Source: Chrysopilus asiliformis (Eukaryota; Arthropoda; Insecta; Diptera; Rhagionidae). From it: a DNA stretch of 64,000 nucleotides. Each line of letters opens with the position of its first letter. Position 1 is the stretch's first letter. A program made the translations under genes and the position numbers. Under the pieces are notes generated by a model. The model ran no database searches. It was given only the letters and a program-made list of their open reading frames with translations, and was not told the DNA's origin. Below are positions 46,706 to 56,955 of the stretch, in pieces. The stretch spans positions 81,551,942 to 81,615,941 of the forward strand of contig OZ035962.1 of the NCBI GenBank assembly GCA_964034945.1, in the 5' to 3' direction.

Positions 46706-46844
46706 AGAAAGTCAAAATTTGAAAAAAAAATTCAAGTCAGTAAATATGCATGCAGTTTAGTTTTCACTAATATCTTTGACTTATTACTCTTAGAATATAT
46801 CGGACATTTAGAAGAAAAATCGAAATCAAAAACATTTTCAAAAC

Positions 46845-47665
46845 ATGACAAAAGCTATAATTGCCAATCTGACAATTATTGAAAAGTGATTTTCGTATCA
46901 AAATTCGAACAGTTGTACCAAAATTCCACTTTAAAGTCTAACTTTCCAATAAGATTTTTTAAAATTTATTCCAATCGGATTTTGATGTATGAGAGTTTTA
47001 TGTAGAATCATAGCCTAAATAACTTTTGTTCTTGGAATTTTTTAATAAGATGCACCGTTTTTGAGATATTCACAAAAACCGTTTTCGTTCGTATGGGGGG
47101 TACCCCCCCTAATGGTCCATTTTTGCCCATTAACGAACTTAGCCTTGCATTTTACGAAAAACGGATCTGCGCAAAATTTCAAGTTTGTAGCTCAATCCGT
47201 GCACCCGCAATCCGCGCCACAGACGGACAGACGGACGGACAGACGGACGGACAGACGGACGGACGGACGGATATGCAAAAATTAATTATTTTTATCATTC
47301 TAAACACACTGGTGTAATTCATTTTTTTGTGTAATAACGGGATCTTGGCGTTACAAACGGTAAGGCAAAGTTAGTATACCAATTCTGTGGTCACAAGGAA
47401 AAACCGCTTAAGTCGAGTTATGTGCTTTTAAAGGTTGGTGCATATTTGAATTCTCCTTATCCAGTTCTATATTCTGTCAAAGTTTGGTTTTCATGCTGTA
47501 CCCCTATGAGGAATGGCAGAGCAAAAACCATATAACCTAAGTCAGTTTTGCTTTCAAAAAAAAAAATAATCAAAACTTTAAACCCAAATTACTCAAAACA
47601 CGCTTTTTCGACTTAAGCAGTTTTTCCTTGTGACCACAGAATTGGTTTGACCATACGGGTATAAA
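46845..47665 (-). repeat. Family A repeat, copy A2, interrupted
   Basis: It aligns with A1 and A3 from the tail (TATAGCTTTTGTCATG in element sense) to the GTCY array (47217-47272) and GTTTGTAACGCCAAGATCCC. A 255-bp TIR element then cuts the head, which resumes at 47644 with the inverse of ACCCGTATGGTCAAACC. Confidence 0.9.
47385..47639. mobile_element. TIR element (255 bp) with AATT target duplication
   Basis: It has the same ends as 37438-37847 (CTGTGGTCACAAGGAAAAAC and its inverse) and shares most of its interior in opposite orientation, including GTTTTCATGCTGTACCCCT. It is a deletion derivative of the longer copy. AATT flanks it at 47381-47384 and 47640-47643. Confidence 0.9.
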
Positions 47666-47759
47666 AATTGGGTTCTGTCTTGTAGTTGTTCGAAATTTCA
47701 AGTTTAAAAGAAGCTTGTAATTCATTTCGAAACTTGGAATTTAAAAAAAAAAAATATTA

Positions 47760-48054
47760 CAGTAGAATGCCGGTAATTCGTAGCCCGATAATTCGTATAT
47801 CCTGGTAATTCCTATAATTATGCAGGTCCCTTGAAAAAATCCCGATAATTAGTATAAAATCAATGCATTTCGGTCTCTTGGATAATTTGCATTGGTTTTT
47901 GCTTTTGGGGACGACAAAACGTCTTATGATTCGTATTTTCAGATGAGACTCCCGTTAATAAGTATTATTTTTCTTTTCTTATCCTCGATAATTTGCAGTC
48001 CCGCTAATCGGAATATCCCGATAATTCATATTTTTAATTTTGGGGATTCTACTG
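47760..48054. mobile_element. Pogo-like MITE (295 bp)
   Basis: CAGTAGAATGCCGGTAATTC and the inverse of GGGGATTCTACTG bound it, flanked by TA. ATAATTCGTA-like words repeat throughout, as in the 100-bp relative at 34192-34291. Confidence 0.8.
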
Positions 48055-48104
48055 TATTTGGATATTAGATAAAGTTAGAAATTTCCAAAAAACTTAATCT
48101 TTGG

Positions 48105-48355
48105 AAAATATGTTGAAAACCGTTAAAGATATGTAAAAACCGTTAAAGCAAAAAATATAGAAAATTTTATTTTCTGTAAACTGGTGTAAATGCATGTTTT
48201 CCCAAACGCTGACCCACAGACCGACATACAGATGCACGTACATAATTTTGCCTGAAACGATTTTCGTACTGATCCGAAAGTTTCTATCTACCCCCGTTCC
48301 CGATTCGGTCTCCATCATGAAAACAATACTTTCCCTCTATAGCAGAGGAAAGTAA
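48105..48355 (-). repeat. Family G repeat, copy G4 (partial)
   Basis: On the minus strand: head hairpin ACTTTCCTCTGCTATAGAGG, CAGTACGAAAATCGTTTCAG, a short GTCY stretch, then tail words (GCTTTAACGGTTTTTACATA). The box and array core are mostly deleted. Confidence 0.8.
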
Positions 48356-49782
48356 AATTATATTACAAAACTCACAACTTTTCATTGTAAAATTTTTAAT
48401 AAAGAAACAACGAATATCAAAAAAGTATCTCACTTTGTTCTTTTTTTAAATAAACTATAATCTGATAATCAATCTGGACTTCTGGCATTTTTGGGAGGCG
48501 ATTCAGAAGATCAGTCACAGTTCTTGAAAAAATCACAGCCTTTCGGTAACAATAGCCACACGAATGAGATGGGATATAATATGAGATTTAATTCTAAGGT
48601 ACTAACATTAAACTTGGTCACTTTTCTCCAGACCAATCGAATCTTTGTGACATTTCCTTGGATGTTTCCAGTTTCACTTAAAAAATTCAACAAAAAAAAT
48701 CTCTGTATGAGCGTTAAAAAAATCAGAAAACTGATGTTGTTGCTTTCTGAAAGATAATCCGGATTAAAATAACACCTTTCCATTGTCAGATGGTTTTAAT
48801 ATACTTTTCAAGGGACTTTCAAAACTCATTCAATTTTTGGATACATCCAGCAGATAAGTATCCTTGCGGACATGAAATGTTTCCCGAATATCCTTACACA
48901 GTTTAACGAGTGAGGTATCAAATCTGTTCCCAAACGCAACGAAATTTTTCTTTGGTTGCTAATGTGGTTTTACAGCAAGTCCTCTTCTGCCCTCCTCTCT
49001 TCTTCTCTCATGCATATGAACCACATATCGAGCGACATTACAAATTCGAAAATCCGAAATCCTGTATCAGGATGCTCTACAAAAAAGGATATGACGATAT
49101 GAGTGATTCGTCACCGGCATTTTCCCATTATTCCGGAGATTAGTCTGAAATATGTTGGTGATTAGAGGGATGTTTTTGTTATTAAGCGTATTTACAAATA
49201 CTCGTTAGTAGAGGGGTTGTTCGTTTGTGTTATGTTTATATGCTAGTTAATGTACTCACTTCGAAATAAATGGCGATTATATGAACTGGATAAATTGACG
49301 GAATTACTGGGGAATTCTTTTATTATTGTGAATTGAAAAAAATTAGAGAAAGTATTTAGCACCGATATTGACAGACAGCATGTGCTTCTAATCGAATTGA
49401 CAAATTAACGAGGAGTTTGATTTTTTTTAGAATTTCATTGGAATAAGAACGAAAATCGCTTTTCCTATTTAATTGTTTGGATTTAAAACGATTTGTATTT
49501 AAATGGAAAGGAAAATGTTGTTTTGATTTGTTGAAATAAATATATTTGGGTCAAGAGTTAAGGATTGAGTTGTTACAAAAGAAAATTTTATGAATCAAGT
49601 GATATTTTTACCTTTCTTACATATTGAGTGGTCTAACTGCAAAACTCACATTCTTCACTTTTGGTCAAATCTCACATTCTCCTACATTTATTTTCGGGAA
49701 ATTTATGAAAAAAGTGATATTTCTTCAAATATCTAGAGAACCGTTAAATTTTGTTTCCTTTGAATTAGGTTATATGCATTTT
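48356..49782. other. Unrecognised, with possible minus-strand exon patches
   Basis: On the minus strand CATATCCTTTTTTGTAG looks like a splice acceptor just before 49088. Another short frame (about 48967-48840) reads QPKKNFVAFGNRFDTSLVKL and so on, to a stop after 42 residues. No family recognised, and the frames do not join without assumptions. The rest is plain AT-rich sequence. Confidence 0.3.
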
Positions 49783-50297
49783 TACTTTCTTATACGAAGT
49801 ACGACAAAGTATTGTATTCATGAAAAATTTCGACCTCTTAATTTTGCCAAAAAAAACATTTCCCAAGCACTCCTGAGTCGATTGGAGCATTATTACACAA
49901 ACGTCTTTCTGCTAGCCTGATCTGTTAGTCTGTTAGTCTGTTAGTCTGTTAGTCTGTGTAACAAGATTTCTCAAAAACCAATAGAGCTATAGCCATGAAA
50001 TTTTACAGGCGTGTTTGGTCCTGGAATAGGATAATCCTGTGGTGGAAATCCATTAACCGGAAATAAGAAAGGTGGAAATCCGTTACCCGGAAGGCGTCTT
50101 GTTTAAAATCGCCGTTTGGTTTTTACTGTTTACTCTAAAACTAACGCGATTTTCAGAACAAAAGTTGAAGACAGTAAAATTTTCTACACTTTCGTCTTTT
50201 ACTACAACTCGATATACCGTTATTTAAAAAACATCAGTTTTTGGCGATTATCTCGAAAAACAACGCATTTTTGGTAAATTTTATACCTGTATGGTGA
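49783..50297 (+). repeat. Family D repeat with a GTTAGTCT array
   Basis: The head TACTTTCTTATACGAAGTAC with GACAAAGTATTGTATTCATG parallels the family G head. An 8-bp array (GTTAGTCT, about 4.5 copies, 49923-49958) stands where others have GTCY. CAATAGAGCTATAGCCATGA with AATTTT parallels the box. A tail with TTATCTCGAAAAACAACGC follows. A family A head fragment (TATACCTGTATGGTGA) abuts its end. Confidence 0.7.
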
Positions 50298-50906
50298 TTT
50301 TTGTTTATAGTTAACCTTCTTAATTTGAAATAACGATATTTTAATAAACATTTCACTTCATGAAAAAATAAATAAAGCGCAAAAAATAGAATACTTAAAA
50401 ACGAAAATTTCTTATTCGTTATGGTTTTCTGAATTTACCTTCCAATATGAAAATATCTTTCTACGTCAAGAGACAGATAGAGAAAAGATTTTCATTTCTC
50501 AAAGAAACTAAACTAATAATCTTTCAAAGTTTCAAAGAATAAGATTTTCTAGAATGTAATATTGACAATTGCTATGAAAAATTGAAAAAAAAATTGATTT
50601 TACAACTAAAAAAAGCAACGTATAATACAATCAGCCAAAGTTTCGAAATCTTGAAAAACTTAAACGGATTGAACGACGGGAATTTACTTGATTTTACTTT
50701 GAGCACTGAAATAAACTCTAGCAAAGGAAGACACATAATAAAGAAAAGAAAATTTCTAAGAAAGTTTTGAGAAAGCTTATTGGAAAATATCTCTTTGTGT
50801 ATTATAAATTGTAAAATCTAGAAAAATTGTTTTAAAAAATCGTAGAACTAAATTGTATGTTATTCTAGTGCTCAGGTTGTTTTCTGAGTACCTTTGAACA
50901 CATTTA
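50298..50906. other. AT-rich sequence, nothing recognised
   Basis: A 62-codon Lys-rich ORF (50582-50770) is compatible with chance. Confidence 0.45.
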
Positions 50907-51032
50907 TGGCAAAATGGTAAAACATCTTAAGTCGATTTGTAGGCGAAGCCAAATTGATCTGTTTGAAAATGCAAATACAAATCACTTTGGATTCGCCTGA
51001 AAATCAGCTTAAGATGTTTTGGCTATTTGCCA
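50907..51032. mobile_element. Hairpin MITE (126 bp)
   Basis: TGGCAAAATGGTAAAACATC and the inverse of GATGTTTTGGCTATTTGCCA form about 40-bp TIRs ending GGCGAA. No clear target duplication. Confidence 0.7.
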
Positions 51033-51054
51033 CAGATAGAAAAATCGTGTTTTT

Positions 51055-51660
51055 ATCGTCTTTTTATTAGAATTTTTATATTGTTTGTAACGCACGCCGC
51101 AAAAAAAATGAATGACAGAGAAAATATTTAATTTCAGCCTATTTGTCTATGTAGATCGTTAATACGATAACTACCGAAGAAATTGAGCTAGAGACTTGAT
51201 ATTTCGTACAGATATAGCCATGTTCAAAAGTGTTAGGCACCATTTAAAAATCAATTTTTTCCTGTTTACGTGTATATGACATGATAGTGAAACAATGTGA
51301 TTTTAAGAATATCAAAATTTATTTATCTGACTAATATTAGGTGGGCCCACCCCTAGCCCTTATTACAGCAACGAGTCTTTTCGTCATTGTCGCTACAAGC
51401 CTATTTTCGTGTCGTCACTTATAAAATCCCATTCCTCCTGAATAGCCCTTTTCAGGGTATCTTCTGATGTTATTTTTGTGTTTCCGGATATTTTTCTTCA
51501 AAATACTCCACAAATGCTCTATCAAAATCTATTATTTCTTTGTAAAAAATGGGGGTGCCTAACACTTTTGAACATGGCTGTATGTTTTTCAAAGAAGGCA
51601 AGGCAAAGTTCTTAAACGGGAATTAAATTGTCCGATTTTGCACTTAGCCTTGCCTTTTAG
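51055..51660 (+). repeat. Family B/A fragment, copy B9, with nested Tc1-like element
   Basis: A head remnant TATTGTTTGTAACGCACGCC, the GAGCTAGAGACTTGATATTT box and GGCAAGGCAAAGTTCTTAAACGGG are present, interrupted by 51215-51580. The array has been lost. From 51630 an inverted fragment (TTGCACTTAGCCTTGCCTTT) follows, itself interrupted at 51660. Confidence 0.6.
51215..51580 (-). mobile_element. Deleted Tc1-like element with transposase relic
   Basis: The ends carry AGCCATGTTCAAAAGTGTTA, continuing GGCACC, and its inverse, with TA outside (51213-51214, 51581-51582). On the minus strand the interior encodes the C-terminus of a Tc1-type transposase in pieces: ILIEHLWSILKKNIRKH (family: NPIENLWxxLK), LKRAIQEEWDFISDDTK, and RLVATMTKRLVAVIRARGGP. 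Frameshifts separate them and the N-terminal two thirds are absent. Confidence 0.85.
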
Positions 51661-51888
51661 TGCAGCTGCGCACCGCGTTGGCAAGCATCTAGTATGGTGC
51701 CGAAGTGGCAATTTGAGTGTACCTTTACACTAGTATTTCAACGTGTATCGAAGTAAATTTAAGTATAAATAAGTAAGTCGAAATACACTTCGGTACCAGC
51801 TCCCCCGTTGTTTTGTAAGCGTTTTAAGAATTAAAATTACCACTTGAGCACCATTCTACATGTGTGCCAACGCAGTGCGCGCCTGCGC
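51660..51888. mobile_element. MITE (229 bp) with GC-rich ends and TTA target
   Basis: GTGCAGCTGCGCACCGCGTT and the inverse of the right end (GCGCAGGCGCGCACTGCGTT) form roughly 50-bp TIRs, continuing to AAGTGG(C/T)AATTT. TTA is duplicated at 51657-51659 and 51889-51891. The GCGC-rich end and 3-bp TTA target fit PIF/Harbinger. Confidence 0.8.
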
Positions 51889-51919
51889 TTACGAGAAATT
51901 TATTTGTCTCTTTAAAAAT

Positions 51920-52207
51920 ATATTGTATGGGAGGTACCAAACGCTACTTTTCCAAAAGTTGATAAAAATCTACGGTTTTCGTAAGACTCATTTACAAAAA
52001 ATTTCAAGTCACTAGCTCAACGCGTTCTCGAGTTATTTAAGATACGTAAAAGAGACAGACCGACAACAGACACTTCGACAGACAGACAGACTGATGTTCA
52101 TAATTTTGCATGAAACGGATTTCGTACTGATCAAAAAGTTCCCCGTTCTCGAGTCGGTTTCCGTCATAAATACAATACTTTCCCTTTGTAGCAGAGGAAA
52201 GTAAAAA
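51920..52207 (-). repeat. Family G repeat, copy G5
   Basis: On the minus strand: head ACTTTCCTCTGCTACAAAGG, CAGTACGAAATCCGTTTCAT, a short GTCY array, TAAATAACTCGAGAACGCGT, the CTAGTGACTTGAAATTTTTT box and the CAACTTTTGGAAAAGTAGCG tail start. Confidence 0.85.
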
Positions 52208-52614
52208 AGTGTTTGTTCTCTATTAGAGGACCTTTATGAAAGTAGAGTGAGAAGTGATTTCTCACAATTTTTTTATCTTTCCATTAGAAGACATGAATAA
52301 AAATTTCAGTTCGATCAGTCGAAGGATTTTCGAGTTAGGATATTTATTTTAACAATTTGTTGTCGGCTTTACTCAATAGTTTCTTTCGACAAAATTACAA
52401 TAAAAAGAAGATCCAACGATTTGATAAAAAAACACATTCAGTAGTATTTTTAAAAAAAATCAATAATTATGAATTTTTAAAACGAAAAAAAAACTTTTGA
52501 TTACAGTTAGAAAAAACCGCACCCTGATTTATAAAAAGTGAGAGACTAACGGATCCCTAATTCAAAATTAAATCTGCTTAAACTAAATAAACTAAATTTT
52601 TAACCCAAATCAAG
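52208..52614. other. AT-rich sequence, nothing recognised
   Basis: No gene or repeat recognised. Confidence 0.45.
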
Positions 52615-53191
52615 TGAAAAACATAACAAAAGCTATAGTTGCCAATCTGGCAATTATTGAGAACCCGTATGGTGATATTCGTATCAAAATTCGAACAGTT
52701 GTAACAAAATTCCACTTTGAAGTCAAACTTTCCAATAAGATTTTTTTAAATTTATTCCAATCGGATTTTGATGTATGGTAGTTTTATGTAGAATCATATC
52801 CTAAATAACTTTTGTTCTTGCACTTTTTTGATAAGATGCACCGTTTTTGAGATATTGACAAAAACCATTTTCGTTCGTATGGGGGGTACCCCCCTAATGG
52901 TCCATTTTTGCCCATTAACGAACTTAGCCTCGCATTTTACGAAAAACGGATCTGCGCAAAATTTCACGTCTGTAGCTCAATCCGTGCGCCCGCAATCCGC
53001 GCCACAGACGGACGGACGGACAGACAGACGGACAGACAGACGGACAGACGGACGGACATGGAAAATTCAATTTTTTTTATCATTCTAAACACACTGGTGT
53101 AATTCATTTTTGTGTGTGATGACGGGATCTTGGCGTTACAAACGGTAAGGCAAAGTTAATATACCCTTTGGTTTCACCATACGGGTATAAA
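52615..53191 (-). repeat. Family A repeat, copy A3, near full length
   Basis: It aligns along its full length with A1. The head hairpin (ATACCCGTATGGTGAAACCA in element sense), GTTTGTAACGCCAAGATCCC, GTCY array (53005-53058), box (GAGCTACAGACGTGAAATTT), module, GATTGGCAACTATAGC hairpin region and tail are all present. Confidence 0.92.
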
Positions 53192-55851
53192 CATCAACAT
53201 TTTCTCATAAATCTAAAAATTAAGTTGAACTATAAGGGTATTTACGAAAATTGCTTGATTGAGTCAGAATAATTGCATTCTACGATTTCTACTTGAAAGA
53301 ACTCCACAAAACCATTCGTCAATCTTTAACAAATTAAATTTCTAAGTTTTTCCAAAGTTAATCATCCGAATAATTGAACGAGTTTTTGTTATTCCGCAAA
53401 CGGAATGGCAAAAAGTTAATATAACCATCGATAGATCCATGAACCATCGGGGGAGAATTAAAACGTGCCAGCATCGAAAAATTCACCCTGGAAGTGTACC
53501 ATGATGTGACTTTTTAAATCACTTCGCTATATACGGTTTCAGTTAAGCGTTAAAATCTGCACTTTATAAAGTTATCCTTGGTTACTGAAATATAAATACG
53601 CACCAAAACCAACAAAAAAGTTTAGTATGTAAAGAAAGAAAAAAAAACTCGCCTTCAGTAAAATGATATTTACATAAAGATTTAAATCCTGATGGAAGGA
53701 TTAAATAAATGAAACATAAATGAATGGAAACAACAATTTAATTTAACCCCAAATGTAAAAGGATGTATCGCAACGGTTGGATAGATGGATTGATAGATGA
53801 GTTAACTTCATGGGACGAGGAAAAACCTACATTTTATACGCCCCGTACAATCTCCCTTTTGCCTAAAGAAGTCTTATCAGTTTATCTCAAACATATACGA
53901 GTATATCCTAAAACTCTCTGTAATTTTACCATTTCCAAATACAAGCACAATGTTGTAGAAAAAAAATCATGTAGATTAATATATCTGTATTTAAATCTAA
54001 TGTATACCAAATGTGTATTTCGAAATAAGATATCCGCAAAGTATATAAGGATAGCGTTCTTTTTAACTATCAAATAATGGAAAACGCTGCAAAATGCGCA
54101 TGATTCCGATAACTTGGGTATATCCCTGCATCCTTTCTATTTATACACCCCAACTGTATTATATCCTGGTTACCACATTATATGCCATGAGAAGTGTACT
54201 TTCAGTCGTTCACCAAGAAATGGATAAAATATCTGGATGGAGATAACTGGGGGATAACCAGAAAAACCACCACCACTACCACCACTACTACTACTTACCA
54301 TCCGCCTGCTTGGGGCTTCTTTGCTTTGGTGTGGATCCTTCCTTATTGCTGTAGTATAAACTTTATCCTTATCCCTTTACTCGTTCAGTTAAACCTTTCA
54401 GATTCAGTTCAGTTTTACAGCGTATTTTTCTTATATCTGTGAGTATCTACTATGCAGAGTTTTTAGTAAAAAAAATGTAAGAAAAGAAATAAGGAAATAA
54501 ATACAACACACTTTCATACATTTTGAGCATAAAATATACTTATATGTGGGAAATAAAAAAAGACTCCAAGATTTAAATTTGAACGTGATTTCTGTATTCA
54601 AATCACATATAGATTTTTTTTACTTCATCCATTTTTCTTTTATTGTTATTCCTTTTTTCGTTACTTAGCTGAATCTTATTCAAATCCCGGATGCATTTGA
54701 AATACCCAAGGGGATAAAAGGCTAGATTTAAAAGAACCATCGCGATTTATTTATGCGGATTTATAAATTTGTATAAATAAAACATTTCTTTATTTTATTT
54801 AATTTTAATGTAGTTTAAGTTAAAACTAGTGTAAATATGTATAGGTTCAGGATATTTCTTAATCAAAATAAATCGCCTCCCTGAAAATCCCTGAAAAATG
54901 TTCCGAGTTTAGCTTTTTAGAATACAAAAACCGGAGACATGAAATTTCTTTAAACTTTTATATAAATGAGAAATCAACTATTTACTAATGTAAGGTTTAA
55001 AAACTTATGGTGCGTTGGTTTCTTTAGGTTAAATAAACTTCAGAAAATAAAGATTATGATAAAAATTACGTAGTATTTGAGGTTTTAAACCCAAATTCCT
55101 AGAAAACAAAAGGACTTTGGTTTAACAAATTTTGGTGACTTTTAATTATTCACTAATGCTAATAAATATAACACACAAAACGCGAAAAGGTGAGTTTAAA
55201 GAAAAAACCAGAAATCTCTAAAATATAATTATGCCTGGAGCTTTTAAAACGCGTTTTGTCTGATTTTTGTATTTTAGTAGTCAGTGATTTTTCGACCCTC
55301 TCTATAGCATATCCGAAAATTATTCAAATCGTTATATAAATAATTCGTTAAATCGTGAAATCGTTTAAATCGTTATTCAAATAGTTATAGTACCGATTCC
55401 CCGTTATAAAGTAGTTAAATTTAACCTTTTTTTCTCTGCGTGCAGTAGAGTATGATTAACCTTCACTATGTATATTAAAAACTAACACTAATAGCGTACA
55501 GGGTATAATACGCCCCAACAAAAAAATCCAATTGAAAAACAACGGATTGAACGATTCCAAAGGTGAACAACTTTACATGCATGTTGAAAAATTTCATAAA
55601 AATCGGTCAACTCAGGCTCAGTCACAAGGCTTCAAAGACAATCAAAAAACGATAAATCCGAAATTGGCTTGAAATGTTTAGATTTTAGAAGAGTTTTATT
55701 ATTTTCATTCTCATCATTAGTATTTCCATGGGAAATATTCAATTGCATACATTTCAATATGCCGACTATTTGAATTTTTGTGCAAAGAGTGAATCTTAAT
55801 TTATTCGAAACATTTTGTTGTGGAGCAGATAAAACTAAAATTTTTAACAAA
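53192..55851. other. Unrecognised AT-rich sequence
   Basis: An ACC/ACT run lies at 54268-54298. 55413-55435 is a single CGCAGAGAAAAAAAGG-type transposon end without partner. ORF 53763-54077 (104 codons) has no motif. Nothing else recognised. Confidence 0.4.
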
Positions 55852-55901
55852 ACCATAAGAAAAGCTACAAATGCCAGGGGCCAATCGTCAGTATATTCTA
55901 T

Positions 55902-56326
55902 ACTAGCTTGCATACCCGTCGTTGCCGGGTTAAGTTTTTTGATTTTTTTTTTTTTTATGGAGATAAACTTTAGGCCAATCGGCTTGGTAGTTTCCCCGCG
56001 AAAGGGAGGAAGAGCTAAGTTTCGAGATCACTTTACCCCCTCCCCTTACTCCCCCCACCTCTCGGGCTACTTTTTAATGGGTCTCTGTTGGGGCTGGACC
56101 CCCGACGAACATCTATGCCAAATTTCAGGCCAATCGGTTCAGTAGTTTCCCCGCGAAAGAGTAACATAGCGCAAAAAGTAAGTTTCGAAATCACTTTACC
56201 CCCTCCCCTTACTCCCCCCACCCCTCGAGCTACTTTTCCGTATGCCTATGTTGGAACCAGAACTACCACAGACACTCATGCCAAATTTCAAGTCAATCGG
56301 TTCAGCCGTTTTTGCGTGAAAGAGGA

Positions 56327-56393
<67 letters not shown>

Positions 56394-56418
56394 CCAACTC
56401 ATTTTTATATATTAGTAT
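55902..56418. mobile_element. Family C repeat, ACTAGCTT...TATTAGTAT, nested in B10
   Basis: ACTAGCTTGCATACCCGTCG starts it and TATATATTAGTAT ends it after a (GACA)n array. Inside, a roughly 105-155 bp module repeats two and a half times (CCAATCGG...AGTAGTTTCCCCGCGAAAG, at 55976, 56131 and partly 56292). The last module carries CATGCCAAATTTCAAGTCAA. In forward frame this gives a peptide like AKFQVNRFSRFCVKEEQTD, a widespread product of such repeats and not a gene. Confidence 0.75.
56327..56392. repeat. Pure GACA microsatellite, about 66 bp
   Basis: Uninterrupted GACA repeats at the end of family C. A GATGAT run follows at about 56417-56440. Confidence 0.97.
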
Positions 56419-56658
56419 GATATGATGATGATGATGATGACAGAGAAAATATTTAGAAAATCATATTCTAAACACATTTCATTTGTATGGGGGAGAGGGA
56501 AGGAATGTTCCAATTTTGTCCATTCAATAACGAGAAACGCAACTGTACAAAATTTTAAGTCTCTATCTTAATCATTTCAAAAGTTATGGTATTCACGGAC
56601 GGATAAACGCTGACGGACGGACGGACATGTGGAAATAAAAATCTTTTGTCATCCCTAA

Positions 56659-56839
56659 TGCTGCGTTTACACGAATGACAAATTTATCATTTTTTTTGTC
56701 ATAAATTGTCATCATCGTGTAAATAGTATCATTTTTGTCATTATTTCTGTCAGAAAAATGACAATCTCTCATAAAAGAATGAACTTGTCCATTCTTTTAT
56801 GACAGATTGTCATTATCTGTCATTCGTGTAAACCCAGCA
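56659..56839. mobile_element. 181-bp monomer MITE, relative of the 384-bp foldback
   Basis: TGCTGCGTTTACACGAATGA and the inverse of TCATTCGTGTAAACCCAGCA bound it. It shares AATCTCTCATAAAAGAATGA and ACTTGTCCATTCTTTTATG with the arms of the 384-bp elements. The flanks are TAA and CAA, a likely 3-bp duplication with one change. It lies between CATCCCTAA and ACCTGGTGTAGTTCATTTTT, which are adjacent in other family B copies. Confidence 0.9.
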
Positions 56840-56955
56840 CAACGACCTGGTGTAGTTCATTTTTCTGTCCGATGATTGGTCCGATGCGTTACAAACGGTA
56901 TACTAAATCTAATATATCCCTATATGATATATCATATAGAGTATACAAATGCGTA

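Larger units (their letters stand above)
55852..56955 (-). repeat. Family B repeat, copy B10, with two nested insertions
   Basis: The tail (GACGATTGGCCCCTGGCATT and TGTAGCTTTTCTTATG in element sense) lies at 55852-55900. The module, box and short GTCY-like stretch lie at 56440-56658. The head, with GTTTGTAACGCATCGGACCA and the ATATGATATATCATATAGAG palindrome, lies at 56840-56955. Family C (55902-56418) and a 181-bp MITE (56659-56839) interrupt it. Confidence 0.85.

Noticed and set aside
49921..49960. GTTAGTCT array considered as CRISPR-like
   Set aside because: Contiguous 8-bp repeats without spacers, inside a eukaryotic repeat family.
55780..56420. 110- and 121-codon ORFs across family C
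   Set aside because: They cover repeat modules and the GACA array; the TDRQ end is the same microsatellite artefact.
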